From the NCBI RefSeq assembly GCF_003429105.1, contig NZ_QVTD01000013.1, positions 62,001-126,000 of the forward strand: DNA of 64,000 nucleotides. Reading direction: 5' to 3'. Origin of the DNA: Peribacillus glennii. Its GTDB lineage: Bacteria; Bacillota; Bacilli; Bacillales; DSM-1321. A model generated the notes under the pieces. The model made no database searches, had not been told where the DNA came from, and saw only the letters and a list, made by a program, of their open reading frames with translations. How positions within the stretch are numbered: the first letter of the stretch is position 1; each line of letters starts with the position of its first letter. The position numbers and the translations under genes are program-made. This document shows positions 9,078 through 18,327 of this stretch, in pieces.

Positions 9078-10169
9078 TTGAAAAAGCGTAAATTTGGTTT
9101 AGCGCTGTCTCTGGTTCTAGCAGCAGGAACAATACTGGGTGCATGCGGCAATGATGAAGAATCAGCGTCAAAGGGTGGCGAATCTAAGAAAGACAATTTC
9201 ACTGTCGGTATGGTTACGGACATCGGTGGTGTTGATGACAAATCCTTTAACCAATCCGCATGGGAAGGCCTTCAGGAGTTTGGTAAAGAAAACGGCCTGC
9301 AGAAAGGCAAAGAAGGTTTTGATTATGTCCAGTCTAAATCTGATGCTGACTATACAACAAACTTAAACACTTTGGTCCGCAACGATTTTGACCTGATTTA
9401 TGGAATTGGATATTTATTAGCGGAGCCAATGGCGAAAGTTGCTGACCAGCGTAAAGATTCCAATTTCGCGATCGTTGATTCTGTAGTAGAAAAGCCTAAT
9501 GTGGCCAGCATCACGTTCACGGAAGAGCAAGGTTCGTTCCTTGTCGGTGTTATCGCCGCCAAAACGACTAAAACGAATAAAATTGGCTTCGTCGGCGGTG
9601 TTGACGGCTCCCTAATCAATAAGTTCGAAGCCGGTTTTATAGCTGGCGTTAAATCTGTAAACCCTAAAGCTGATGTTAAAGTCCAGTATGCCGGAAGTTT
9701 CGGTGCTGCCGATAAAGGGCAGGCAATCGCATCAAGCATGTATTCATCAGGCATCGATGTGATTTACCACGCCTCAGGCGGAACCGGGAATGGTGTCTTT
9801 GCAGCAGCTAAGGAATTAAAGAAAAAAGATCCAAACAACAATATTTGGGTAATCGGTGTTGACCGTGACCAATTTGAAGAAGGTAAAGTTAAGGCTGGCG
9901 ATAAAGAGTACAACGTGACATTGACTTCAATGGTCAAGCGTGTGGATATCGCAGTGAAAGACCTTGCCGATAAATCGAAGAACGGCGAGTTCCCTGGCGG
10001 CAAGGTAATTGAATACGGCCTTGACCAAAACGCGGTCGCAATCGCAGACCACAAGGAAAATGTTTCAGAAGCTGCGTTAAAAGCCACTGAAGAGTGGACT
10101 GAAAAAATCAAATCAGGCGAGGTTAAAGTACCTAAAACTCGCGATGAACTAAAAGCAATGAAATTTTAA
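9078..10169 (+). CDS. nupN: BMP-family ABC transporter substrate-binding lipoprotein
   Basis: A lipoprotein of the basic membrane protein (BMP/PnrA/Med) family, which binds purine and other nucleosides outside the membrane. The signal peptide ends in a lipobox LGAC with the lipidated Cys at residue 23, then an acidic linker. The core begins [19 protein letters not shown], the family hallmark, with later IYGIGYLLA and VIGVDRDQ. The ATG follows TAGGGGGA. A strong terminator after the gene likely lowers expression of the downstream ATPase and permeases relative to this abundant binding protein. The nup symbol is by family similarity; the exact nucleoside is not shown. Confidence 0.88.
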   Translation: MKKRKFGLALSLVLAAGTILGACGNDEESASKGGESKKDNFTVGMVTDIGGVDDKSFNQSAWEGLQEFGKENGLQKGKEGFDYVQSKSDADYTTNLNTLVRNDFDLIYGIGYLLAEPMAKVADQRKDSNFAIVDSVVEKPNVASITFTEEQGSFLVGVIAAKTTKTNKIGFVGGVDGSLINKFEAGFIAGVKSVNPKADVKVQYAGSFGAADKGQAIASSMYSSGIDVIYHASGGTGNGVFAAAKELKKKDPNNNIWVIGVDRDQFEEGKVKAGDKEYNVTLTSMVKRVDIAVKDLADKSKNGEFPGGKVIEYGLDQNAVAIADHKENVSEAALKATEEWTEKIKSGEVKVPKTRDELKAMKF

Positions 10170-10183
10170 TAGATGGAAAGAAT

Positions 10184-10225
10184 AGGAGGAATAACTGGGG
10201 CAATCGCCGCTTATTCCTCCTTTTT
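10184..10225 (+). terminator. Intrinsic terminator after the BMP lipoprotein gene
   Basis: AGGAGGAATAA (10184-10194) pairs with TTATTCCTCC (10211-10220), then TTTTT. It lies inside the transporter operon and probably sets subunit ratio by partial termination. Confidence 0.85.
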
Positions 10226-10247
10226 ATGAGACTGCCAAACTGGAAAA

Positions 10248-10302
10248 AGGTAAAAGAAAAACTATAAAGCAAGCTTTGTAGTTTTTCCTTTAGTTTTTTC
10301 TT
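10248..10302 (+). terminator. Second long hairpin before nupO
   Basis: AAAAGAAAAACTATAAAGC (10252-10270) pairs almost fully with the T-rich arm at 10273-10291, followed by more T. It may be a second terminator or an mRNA-stabilising hairpin that protects the upstream transcript. Confidence 0.6.
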
Positions 10303-10358
10303 AAAGATGTAAGGCTATAAATAAGTAGACCAGCGATCTTTTTAGGAGTTGATAATAA

Positions 10359-11894
10359 GTGGAATATGTTATTGAAATGCTTAATATCCGAAAGGAATTC
10401 CCTGGAATAGTTGCGAACGATAATGTGACGCTTCAGGTGAAAAAAGGGGAAATCCATGCACTCCTAGGGGAGAACGGAGCCGGGAAATCCACGCTCATGA
10501 ATGTCCTCTTCGGATTATACCAGCCGGAAAAGGGCGAAATCCGTGTGAACGGGAAATCGGTGAAAATTACCGACCCTAACATAGCAAATGATCTAGGAAT
10601 TGGGATGGTGCACCAGCATTTCATGCTTGTCGATCCCTTCACGGTAACAGAAAATATCATACTCGGTAAAGAACCGCGTGTGGCCGGGAAAATTGATATT
10701 AGGTCTGCAAATAAAGAGGTACGCGAGCTGTCTGAACGCTATGGCTTAAGCGTTGATCCAGAAGCGAAAATTGCGGATATTTCCGTTGGAATGCAGCAAA
10801 GGGTTGAAATCCTGAAAACCCTGTACAGGGGAGCTGAAATTCTAATTTTCGATGAACCGACAGCGGTATTGACGCCCCAGGAAATAAAAGAGTTGATCGC
10901 TATCATGAAAGCATTGGTAAAGGAAGGCAAGTCGATTATCCTGATCACCCATAAGTTAAAGGAAATAATGGAAGTTTGCGACAGGGTTACAGTCATCCGT
11001 AAAGGACAGGGGATTGGGACCGTCAATGTCAGTGAAACGGACCCTAACGCTCTTGCAAGCCTTATGGTGGGACGTGATGTGGTCTTTAAAACAGTAAAGT
11101 CTGATGCAGCACCAGCAGGGGATGTATTGGATATAAAAGGGCTGAAAGTCAATGATTCACGAGGAGTCAATGCTGTTAAGGGTCTTAATCTGTCCGTGAG
11201 GGCCGGGGAAATTGTCGGGATCGCTGGTGTAGATGGCAATGGACAGTCCGAATTGATTGAAGCCATTACAGGCCTCCGAAAGCTTGAGGAGGGATCCATT
11301 AAGATCAATGGAAAAGAAATCGCAAATAAAACGCCCCGAAGGATCACAGAATCCGGCGTAGGCCATATCCCCCAGGACCGCCATAAGCACGGACTGGTTC
11401 TCGATTACACAATCGGTGAAAATGTGGCCTTGCAAACATATTATAAAAAACCAAACTCCAGAAACGGTGTGTTGAATTATCGAAGGATATACGAAAAGGC
11501 GAGAAATATAATTGCAGAGTTCGACGTGAGAACGCCGAGCGAGTATACGCCTGCCAGAGCATTATCAGGTGGGAACCAGCAAAAAGCAATAATCGGCCGC
11601 GAAGTCAGCCGTGACCCTGATTTGCTGATTGCTGCCCAACCTACCCGTGGGCTGGATGTGGGAGCCATTGAATATATTCACAAACGGCTGATCGAGCAGC
11701 GGGATAATGGAAAAGCAGTATTGCTGGTCTCCTTCGAACTGGATGAAGTCATGAATATCAGTGACCGAATTGCCGTTATTTACGAAGGGGAAATAGTCGC
11801 CATCCTAAATCCAAAGGAAACTAATGAACAGGAACTGGGATTGCTGATGGCTGGAAGCAAGAGATTGGAAGCAGGTGAGAATTTTCATGTCTAA
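10359..11894 (+). CDS. nupO: Nucleoside ABC transporter ATP-binding protein (two ATPase domains)
   Basis: A 511-residue double ATPase of the sugar/nucleoside importer type. The first domain has Walker A GENGAGKST and Walker B ILIFDEPTAVL; its signature is the divergent ISVGMQQRVEI. The second domain has a degenerate Walker A (GVDGNGQSEL) and a normal LSGGNQQKAII signature, the usual arrangement for this family. The GTG start at 10359 follows TAGGAG. It overlaps the permease gene by 8 bp. It is cytosolic and bound to the permease pair encoded next. Confidence 0.93.
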   Translation: MEYVIEMLNIRKEFPGIVANDNVTLQVKKGEIHALLGENGAGKSTLMNVLFGLYQPEKGEIRVNGKSVKITDPNIANDLGIGMVHQHFMLVDPFTVTENIILGKEPRVAGKIDIRSANKEVRELSERYGLSVDPEAKIADISVGMQQRVEILKTLYRGAEILIFDEPTAVLTPQEIKELIAIMKALVKEGKSIILITHKLKEIMEVCDRVTVIRKGQGIGTVNVSETDPNALASLMVGRDVVFKTVKSDAAPAGDVLDIKGLKVNDSRGVNAVKGLNLSVRAGEIVGIAGVDGNGQSELIEAITGLRKLEEGSIKINGKEIANKTPRRITESGVGHIPQDRHKHGLVLDYTIGENVALQTYYKKPNSRNGVLNYRRIYEKARNIIAEFDVRTPSEYTPARALSGGNQQKAIIGREVSRDPDLLIAAQPTRGLDVGAIEYIHKRLIEQRDNGKAVLLVSFELDEVMNISDRIAVIYEGEIVAILNPKETNEQELGLLMAGSKRLEAGENFHV

Positions 11895-12978
11895 TAAATT
11901 AAAACAGTATGGACAAAGGTCGATCAAATATTTGATAACATCTGCTCGAAACATGCTCATCCCGATTTTCTCCGTCATTCTGGGGTTGCTTGCCGGGGCG
12001 GGAATTATGCTGGTAAGCGGTTATGATCCGATTTCTGGTTATTCCGCGATGCTAAACGGTATTTTTGGGGATGAATATTATTTAGGTGAAACGGTCCGCC
12101 AAATTACACCATACATCCTCGCAGGACTGGCTGTTGCGTTTGCCTTCAGGACGGGCCTTTTCAATATTGGTGTAGAAGGCCAGCTGATTGTAGGCTGGTT
12201 GGCGGCGGTCTGGGTAGGAATTGAGTTTGACCTCCCAAAATTCATCCATTTGCCCCTCGCAGTACTTTCGGGAGCGGCCGCAGGGGCTTTATGGGCCTTT
12301 ATTCCGGGCCTTTTGAAGGCAAGATTCAGGGTTCATGAAGTAATCGTGACGATCATGCTTAATTATACAGCTTTGCATATAACAAACTATTTGATATTAA
12401 ATGTTCTTTCGGATAAGCAGGATAAAACGGAAAATATTGCAGAGTCAGCATCATTGCGTTCCGTTTTATTCGAAAACTGGACAGATCTTTCCCGTATGCA
12501 CTGGGGAATCATCATCGCACTTGCTTGTGCCATCATAATGTGGTTCATCCTTGAAAAAACGACGACCGGTTTCGAATTGAAAGCTGTTGGTTTCAACCAT
12601 CACGCATCACAGTATGCCGGGATGAGCGTCAACAAAAACATTGTTCTTTCAATGGTCATTTCAGGAGCATTTGCGGGTCTGGCAGGGGCTATGGAGGGTC
12701 TCGGCACATTTGGATATGCCGCAATTAAAGGCGGTTTTACCGGTGTTGGCTTTGATGGCATCGCTGTTGCGCTTCTTGGTGGAAACGCGGCCATCGGGAT
12801 TGTGCTTGCTGCAGCCCTGTTCGGCGGCCTAAAAAGTGGTGCCCTGAATATGCCTTTGGAAGCAGGAGTACCAAATGAAATCGTTGATATCGTCATTGCG
12901 CTCATTATATTCTTTGTTGCATCGAGTTATTTTATTCGCTGGATTCTTTCTCGTTTTTCTAAAAAGGGGGTGAAATAA
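11887..12978 (+). CDS. nupP: Nucleoside ABC transporter permease 1
   Basis: An integral membrane permease of the BPD_transp_2 (LivH/RbsC-like) family with about eight to ten hydrophobic segments; AFAFRTGLFNIGVEGQ and GAFAGLAGAMEGLG are family motifs. The ATG at 11887 (MSNKLKQ) follows AGGTGAG at good spacing; a GTG four codons earlier overlaps that ribosome site and is less likely. Length is 363 aa. Its start lies inside the end of nupO, and nupQ begins at once after its stop, so the three are translationally coupled. Confidence 0.92.
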   Translation: MSNKLKQYGQRSIKYLITSARNMLIPIFSVILGLLAGAGIMLVSGYDPISGYSAMLNGIFGDEYYLGETVRQITPYILAGLAVAFAFRTGLFNIGVEGQLIVGWLAAVWVGIEFDLPKFIHLPLAVLSGAAAGALWAFIPGLLKARFRVHEVIVTIMLNYTALHITNYLILNVLSDKQDKTENIAESASLRSVLFENWTDLSRMHWGIIIALACAIIMWFILEKTTTGFELKAVGFNHHASQYAGMSVNKNIVLSMVISGAFAGLAGAMEGLGTFGYAAIKGGFTGVGFDGIAVALLGGNAAIGIVLAAALFGGLKSGALNMPLEAGVPNEIVDIVIALIIFFVASSYFIRWILSRFSKKGVK

Positions 12979-13938
12979 GTGGACTTCTACCAGATTCTGC
13001 AAATTATCGTACCATCGATGATTGCCCTTGCTGCACCACTTATCTTCACTGCGCTCGGAGGCGTTTTTTCTGAACGGTCCGGGGTTGTAAATATCGGCCT
13101 TGAAGGACTAATGGTGATCGGGGCATTTGTTGCGATCGTATTCAATCTAACGTTTGATGAACAGCTGGGCGCATGGACTCCATGGATTTCCATTCTCGCA
13201 GCAATGGTTGCCGCCATGATATTTTCCTTATTCCATGCGGTGGCTTCCATTACATTCAGGGCCGACCAGACTGTCAGCGGTGTAGCAATCAACTTGCTTG
13301 CCGTTGGATTGTCTTTATTCCTTGTCAAAAAAATCTACGAGAAAGGCCAGACCGATATTATTCAAGAAACGTTTGATAAGATTGATATTCCACTATTGGG
13401 GGATATACCGGTCATCGGCAAAATATTTTTCTCGAATGGTTATTACATTTCCTATATTGCGATACTTTTATCAATTGTCGTTTGGTATATCATCTATAAA
13501 ACCCCATTTGGCCTCCGCCTTCGTTCGGTAGGGGAACACCCGATGGCGGCAGATACAATGGGAATCAATGTTTATAAAATGCGGTACCTTGGCGTTATGC
13601 TGTCCGGCGCGCTTGGCGGGATTGGCGGTGCTGTACACGCGCTGACCGTTACGCTTGATTTCAGCCATTCCACGATTAATGGACAGGGCTTCATGGCGAT
13701 TGCCGCAATGATTTTTGGGAAATGGCATCCGCTTGGAGCAATGGGAGCAGCGCTGTTCTTCGGATTGGCACAGTCTTTGAGCATCGTAGGAGCGTCCTTG
13801 CCGTTCTTCAAGGATATACCAGCCATGTATCTGCTTATTGCACCATATATCCTTACGATTGTTGCGCTCACTGGATTTATCGGCAGGGCAGATGCTCCAA
13901 AAGCATCAGGCCAGCCATATATAAAAGGGAGCCGTTAA
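12979..13938 (+). CDS. nupQ: Nucleoside ABC transporter permease 2
   Basis: The second permease of the same importer (319 aa). It carries the paired motif SERSGVVNIGLEGLMVIGAF and many hydrophobic segments. The GTG start at 12979 touches the stop of the previous gene, and GGGGGTG lies just upstream. It would form the heterodimeric pore with NupP. A strong terminator follows within a few bases, which closes the operon. Confidence 0.92.
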   Translation: MDFYQILQIIVPSMIALAAPLIFTALGGVFSERSGVVNIGLEGLMVIGAFVAIVFNLTFDEQLGAWTPWISILAAMVAAMIFSLFHAVASITFRADQTVSGVAINLLAVGLSLFLVKKIYEKGQTDIIQETFDKIDIPLLGDIPVIGKIFFSNGYYISYIAILLSIVVWYIIYKTPFGLRLRSVGEHPMAADTMGINVYKMRYLGVMLSGALGGIGGAVHALTVTLDFSHSTINGQGFMAIAAMIFGKWHPLGAMGAALFFGLAQSLSIVGASLPFFKDIPAMYLLIAPYILTIVALTGFIGRADAPKASGQPYIKGSR

Positions 13939-13976
13939 GAAAAAGCTGTCCGCGAAATGCGGGCAGCTTTTCTTTT
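13939..13976 (+). terminator. Intrinsic terminator of the nucleoside transporter operon
   Basis: AAAAGCTGTCCGC (13941-13953) pairs with GCGGGCAGCTTTT (13959-13971) and leads into TCTTTT. Confidence 0.88.
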
Positions 13977-14261
13977 AAGAGAACTTTAAAATAAAAATGT
14001 TATGTTAACTATTTATTTCAAAAACGGTTCGTCCAGCTTGCATGAAAATTGCCAAACCATGTATATTTTAATAAGAAGAAAAAATATCCACTTTTTAACC
14101 GTAACATGACAGACCTTTCTTGCCATGTCAGACAACAGTAATTTAGTTCCTAGGGCTTGGCTGTGGTTTTGTTTTCATTTTCATCAATCTATGTTTAAAA
14201 GAATGCCGTTCAACAAACAATAAAGCTTATTACAGAAGCATTTTTACGAGGAGGACTGTTA
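13977..14261. other. Non-coding region before ymfF
   Basis: No gene is supported. The inverted pair ACATGACA / CATGTCA lies near 14104-14130. The GAGGAGGA ribosome site of ymfF is at the end. No clear -35/-10 pair stands out. Confidence 0.4.
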
Positions 14262-15539
14262 ATGGCGATTGCTTCGGAAATTTTGAAAGCGAGACCGGGA
14301 TATAAGCTGCATATCGTGAAAACCGAAAAGTATAAAACGAATACGCTGGTCTTTAAAATGAAAGCTCCTTTGTGTGCAGATACTGTTACTTTAAGGTCAT
14401 TGCTGCCGTACGTATTGCAGAGCACCACCGAAAGGCATCCCACTTCCACTGAACTGCGTTCATATCTGGATGAACTTTATGGGGCAAGCCTTTATGTTGA
14501 TGTTTCCAAAAAAGGAGAGTACCATATTATCAGTTTTACAATGGAAATTGCCAATGAAAAATTCCTGTCCGATCCAACACCATTGCTCGCAAAGGGATTC
14601 GAATTGCTGACGGATGTGATTTTTCATCCCAAAACTGAAGGAGATGCGTTCGATTCAAATACTGTGCAGAAGGAAAAACGTTCCTTAAAGCAACGCATTC
14701 AATCGATCTATGATGATAAAATGCGCTATTCTGCAAAGCGGCTCGTTGAGGAGATGTGCAAAGATGAGCCATATGCACTCGAACAAACAGGAAATCAGGA
14801 AGACCTTGAAAAAATAACTCCCGGCTCATTGTATGAGTATTATATAAAAGCGCTGGCTGAAGATGAAATAGACTTGTACATAATTGGGGATGTTGACGAA
14901 GCAGAAGCGGAAAGCCTTGCGGACAAATATATTAGCCTGCATGAAAGGCAGCCCGAAAAAATAAAACCCGTACAGAAAAAAGTGGAAAATGAAAATGAGG
15001 TCATTGAAAAACAAGATGTGAAACAAGGGAAGCTGAATATCGGCTATCGCACCAATGTCGTTTATGGTGAAGAGGATTACTATGCCCTTCAGCTTTTCAA
15101 CGGTATCTTTGGCGGTTTCTCCCATTCGAAGCTATTTATAAACGTTCGGGAAAAAGCGAGCCTTGCCTATTATGCCGCTTCCAGGATCGAGAGCCATAAA
15201 GGGCTGCTTATGGTTATGTCAGGAATAGAAAATAAAAACTATGGGCAGGCCATCGATATCATCCGCGAGCAAATGGAAGAAATGAAAAAGGGAAAATTTA
15301 CAGAAGAAGAACTTTCCCAAACCAAGGCAGTAGTGAAGAACCAAATATTAGAAACCGTAGATGTTGCCCGGGGATTAGTGGAAGTCCTGTACCATAATGT
15401 TGTGTCCGGCACGAGTATCCCGCTCGACGAATGGCTGGAAAGAACTGAAAAGACAACGAAAGAACAAGTCGTGAACGTCGCACAGAAAATTGAGTGCGAT
15501 ACGATTTATTTCTTAACAGGGACGGAGGTGCAGGAATGA
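14262..15539 (+). CDS. ymfF: M16 peptidase-like protein YmfF (no zinc motif)
   Basis: A 425-residue protein with the M16 (pitrilysin/insulinase-like) fold, including the YRTNVVYGEEDYYALQLFNGIFGG block of the C-terminal half. The HxxEH zinc site of active M16 enzymes is not present where it should be (YVLQSTTERHPTSTEL), so it is probably the non-catalytic partner of YmfH. Genomic annotation links the YmfF/YmfH pair with YmfI and EF-P 5-aminopentanol modification. The ATG follows CGAGGAGGA. It overlaps ymfH by 4 bp (ATGA). Confidence 0.88.
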   Translation: MAIASEILKARPGYKLHIVKTEKYKTNTLVFKMKAPLCADTVTLRSLLPYVLQSTTERHPTSTELRSYLDELYGASLYVDVSKKGEYHIISFTMEIANEKFLSDPTPLLAKGFELLTDVIFHPKTEGDAFDSNTVQKEKRSLKQRIQSIYDDKMRYSAKRLVEEMCKDEPYALEQTGNQEDLEKITPGSLYEYYIKALAEDEIDLYIIGDVDEAEAESLADKYISLHERQPEKIKPVQKKVENENEVIEKQDVKQGKLNIGYRTNVVYGEEDYYALQLFNGIFGGFSHSKLFINVREKASLAYYAASRIESHKGLLMVMSGIENKNYGQAIDIIREQMEEMKKGKFTEEELSQTKAVVKNQILETVDVARGLVEVLYHNVVSGTSIPLDEWLERTEKTTKEQVVNVAQKIECDTIYFLTGTEVQE

Positions 15540-16825
15540 TGGAAAAAATAACTTTTGGCCAGCTGCAGGAGGAATTGTTCCACGAGAAAATGGAAAACGG
15601 ATTGCAGGTATACATACTGCCCAAAGCCGGATTCAACAAAACGTATGCCACATTTACAACCAAATACGGTTCTATTGACAATCATTTCAAACCCTTGGAT
15701 TCAGATGAGTTCATTAAGGTACCGGATGGAATCGCCCATTTTCTGGAACATAAGCTGTTCGAGAAAGAAGATGGGGATGTTTTTCAGCAATTCAGTAAGC
15801 AGGGTGCCTCCGCTAATGCCTTCACATCTTTCACGAGGACAGCTTACCTGTTTTCAAGCACTACCGATTTCGAAAAAAACCTTACGACCCTGATCGATTT
15901 TGTGCAAGAACCGTATTTTTCTGAAAAGACTGTTGAGAAAGAAAAAGGGATCATCGGCCAGGAGATCAATATGTATGACGACAATCCGGATTGGCGCCTC
16001 TACTTCGGCTGTATTGAAAATATGTTCCACAATCATCCAGTCAAAATTGATATTGCCGGTACGGTGGAGTCGATAGCAAATATCACGAAAGATATGCTGT
16101 ATACCTGTTATGAAACCTTTTATCATCCTAGCAACATGCTCCTGTTTGTCGTCGGGCCTGTAGATCCTGGCCATACAATGAGCCTTATCAGGGATAATCA
16201 AAATGGCAAGGATTATAAGGAACAGGCGGAAATCGGAAGGAATTTCGAAGCTGAGCCGGCAAGTGTCGCCAAGAAAAACCAAATTCTGAGAATGAATGTC
16301 CAAACGCCAAAAGTGATGCTAGGGATTAAAGCTTCCGACGTAAATCTTGCAGGTGAAGCAATGCTTAGAGCCGAGCTGACTGTAAATGTCCTATTGGAGG
16401 TTCTTTTTGGCAAGAGCTCTGATTTTTATGAAGAGTTATATTCGGAAGGCTTTATTGATCAATCGTTTTCGTATGATTATACACAGGAACAGGGTTTCGG
16501 TTTTGCATTAATTGGTGGGGATTCAGCCCGGCCGGAGGAGTTGGCGGACCAGTTGAAGCAGATTCTTGCCAAAGCAAAAGCTGGTGAGGGGATTACTGAT
16601 CAAACTGTAGCCAGAACAATTAAGAAGAAGATCGGATCGTTCCTCCGCTCATTAAATTCCCCTGAGTATATAGCCAATCAATTTACGCGTTATGCGTTTA
16701 ATGATATGGATTTATTTGATGTTGTTCCTGCGCTTGAGCAAATTACGAGCCAGGATGTGAAAATGGCAGCAAACAAACTGATTGATGAAGAGCGGATCAC
16801 CGTCTGCCAGGTATTGCCGAAATAA
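15536..16825 (+). CDS. ymfH: M16 family zinc peptidase YmfH
   Basis: The catalytic partner of YmfF, 429 residues. The inverted zinc motif HFLEH is at residues 68-72 (His68, Glu71, His72), and the third ligand lies in EKGIIGQEINMY about 75 residues later. The start is the ATG at 15536, which overlaps the ymfF stop and follows GGAGGTG; the longer upstream frame lies inside ymfF. Substrate is unknown. Linkage with ymfI suggests a link to EF-P maturation. A terminator follows at 16831. Confidence 0.9.
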   Translation: MMEKITFGQLQEELFHEKMENGLQVYILPKAGFNKTYATFTTKYGSIDNHFKPLDSDEFIKVPDGIAHFLEHKLFEKEDGDVFQQFSKQGASANAFTSFTRTAYLFSSTTDFEKNLTTLIDFVQEPYFSEKTVEKEKGIIGQEINMYDDNPDWRLYFGCIENMFHNHPVKIDIAGTVESIANITKDMLYTCYETFYHPSNMLLFVVGPVDPGHTMSLIRDNQNGKDYKEQAEIGRNFEAEPASVAKKNQILRMNVQTPKVMLGIKASDVNLAGEAMLRAELTVNVLLEVLFGKSSDFYEELYSEGFIDQSFSYDYTQEQGFGFALIGGDSARPEELADQLKQILAKAKAGEGITDQTVARTIKKKIGSFLRSLNSPEYIANQFTRYAFNDMDLFDVVPALEQITSQDVKMAANKLIDEERITVCQVLPK

Positions 16826-16830
16826 CTATT

Positions 16831-16866
16831 AAACCTTGTCCCGTTGGTGGTGACAAGGTTTTTATA
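16831..16866 (+). terminator. Intrinsic terminator after ymfH
   Basis: AAACCTTGTC (16831-16840) pairs with TGACAAGGTTT, followed by TTTAT. Confidence 0.82.
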
Positions 16867-16911
16867 CGGTTGTACAGCTACACAAGATGAAGAAAAAAGG
16901 TGGAGACATGG

Positions 16912-17634
16912 TTGGCAAAACGTTTTGCGCTTATAACAGGAGCAAGCGGGGGAATTGGAAGGGCCATTGCCCTGAAACTTGCCGAGGAGAATTTTTCTTT
17001 ATATTTACATTATAATAAAAATGAAACTGCGATCGACCTGCTGATGTCAGAACTATCTGCCTATGATATAGAAGTGATCCCGATTCAGGCAGATCTTAGC
17101 CAAAAAGCGGGGTATAAAAAATTGGCCTCGAATATTTTCTCGCTGCATGCCATTGTTTTAAATAGCGGAACCAGCCATTACGGGCTGATAACAGATGTCA
17201 GTGATGAACTGGTGGATCAAATGGTCCAGCTGCATGTGAAATCGCCCTTTCAATTAACAAAAGAGCTTCTGCCAAAGATTACGCTGGAAAATGGTGCTAT
17301 CGTAGCCGTTACTTCTATATGGGGAGAGACCGGGGGCTCGTGCGAAGTGCTTTACTCCATGGTAAAAGGGGGGCAAAATGCTTTTATCAAGGCGTTAGCC
17401 AAGGAACTTTCTTTAACCGGGGTCAGGGTGAACGGCGTAGCGCCGGGTGCGATTTCCACAGCGATGCTGGAATCTTTTGACGAAGAGGAACTTCACATGA
17501 TAAAAGCCGATATTCCCATGGGCCGCCTGGGAGATCCATTGGAAGTGGCAGATGCAGTTGTGTTCTTGCTATCCGATAAAGCTTCGTATATCACGGGCCA
17601 AATCATAAGGGTGAATGGCGGATGGTACACTTAA
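16912..17634 (+). CDS. ymfI: Short-chain dehydrogenase YmfI (EF-P 5-aminopentanone reductase)
   Basis: An SDR-family NAD(P)H-dependent reductase of 240 aa. It has the Rossmann loop TGASGGIG at residues 9-16, an LNSG block in place of the usual NNAG, and the catalytic Tyr148-Lys152 pair in YSMVK with an upstream serine in TSIWG. In B. subtilis YmfI reduces the 5-aminopentanone group on EF-P to 5-aminopentanol, which supports translation of proline-rich motifs. The TTG at 16912 follows AAGGTGGAGA at good spacing; a GTG at 16900 lies within that ribosome site. Confidence 0.88.
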   Translation: MAKRFALITGASGGIGRAIALKLAEENFSLYLHYNKNETAIDLLMSELSAYDIEVIPIQADLSQKAGYKKLASNIFSLHAIVLNSGTSHYGLITDVSDELVDQMVQLHVKSPFQLTKELLPKITLENGAIVAVTSIWGETGGSCEVLYSMVKGGQNAFIKALAKELSLTGVRVNGVAPGAISTAMLESFDEEELHMIKADIPMGRLGDPLEVADAVVFLLSDKASYITGQIIRVNGGWYT

Positions 17635-17723
17635 ATTGTTTTTAGGTTGAAATTAAAGGTATAAACAAGGCCATTCCTTCGCAAAATACGACTGTACCAT
17701 TTTGAAGGAAAGGATGATCATAA

Positions 17724-17981
17724 ATGTCTGTATTGGATAATTGGGATCAATGGAAAAACTTCTTAGGCGACAGGCTGCATCAAGGCGAAAGCCAAGGGCT
17801 GTCCCATGGCGCCGTAAATGATTTAGCTACTGAAGTCGGCGATTACCTGGCCAAACAAGTTGATCCAAAAAACGAACAAGAACGTGTCTTGGCAGATCTT
17901 TGGTCAGTGGCTTCTCAAGATGAAAAGCATGCAATCGCAAGCGTAATGGTGAAATTAGTCGAAAATAACGGTACACGATAA
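17724..17981 (+). CDS. ymfJ: DUF3243 family protein YmfJ
   Basis: An 85-residue mostly helical protein (DNWDQWKNFLGDRLHQGE...) matching the YmfJ/DUF3243 family, which is strictly syntenic between ymfI and ymfK in Bacillus. No catalytic motif or membrane segment is seen and its function is unknown. A GAAAGGA ribosome site precedes the ATG. A perfect 14-bp terminator hairpin follows. Confidence 0.88.
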   Translation: MSVLDNWDQWKNFLGDRLHQGESQGLSHGAVNDLATEVGDYLAKQVDPKNEQERVLADLWSVASQDEKHAIASVMVKLVENNGTR

Positions 17982-18001
17982 TTGCCGGATCAACGCGTTT
18001 T

Positions 18002-18040
18002 AAAATCCCCTTCCAAACAGCCTGGAAGGGGATTTTACTT
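18002..18040 (+). terminator. Strong intrinsic terminator after ymfJ
   Basis: AAAATCCCCTTCCA (18002-18015) is perfectly complementary to TGGAAGGGGATTTT (18023-18036). Confidence 0.9.
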
Positions 18041-18104
18041 GTATCGGATGCCATGGTATAGAAAAAGGAATTTTTAAAAAGGTTTTTCCTTTTCACTTAC
18101 TATG

Positions 18105-18327
18105 AAATGCTATATTATAGAATCTAGATTACAAACTCGCGTTTACGAGGGCCTTTAGCCTAAGCAAACAGACAAGTATGATGCATTTTGTAAAGGAACA
18201 TTCATGCTGTCCTTTTATGGATTAAAAGGGAGGCTTACGCAGGCAGGACAGGCTTTGTTTTAACAGCCTTTATTTTTCCCTGACCTCGCGGAAAATGCCG
18301 GAATTTGTCGCCGGGGAGGTTGGAGTG
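18105..18327 (+). promoter_or_regulatory. Structured leader before ymfK with internal terminator-like hairpin
   Basis: The ~200-nt stretch between an AT-rich promoter-like region (TATATTATAG near 18110) and ymfK holds several complementary blocks. CTGTCC near 18207 can pair with GGACAG near 18246. The overlapping AGGCT...AGCCT hairpin (18250-18270) is followed by TTTATTTTT and looks like an intrinsic terminator ahead of the gene. Competing pairings of this kind are typical of attenuation. I do not recognise a known riboswitch class. Confidence 0.4.

Noticed and set aside
18105-18327. Known riboswitch or T-box before ymfK
   Set aside because: No T-box GGTGGTACC core or other known aptamer sequence is visible; only a generic leader with a terminator-like hairpin can be supported.
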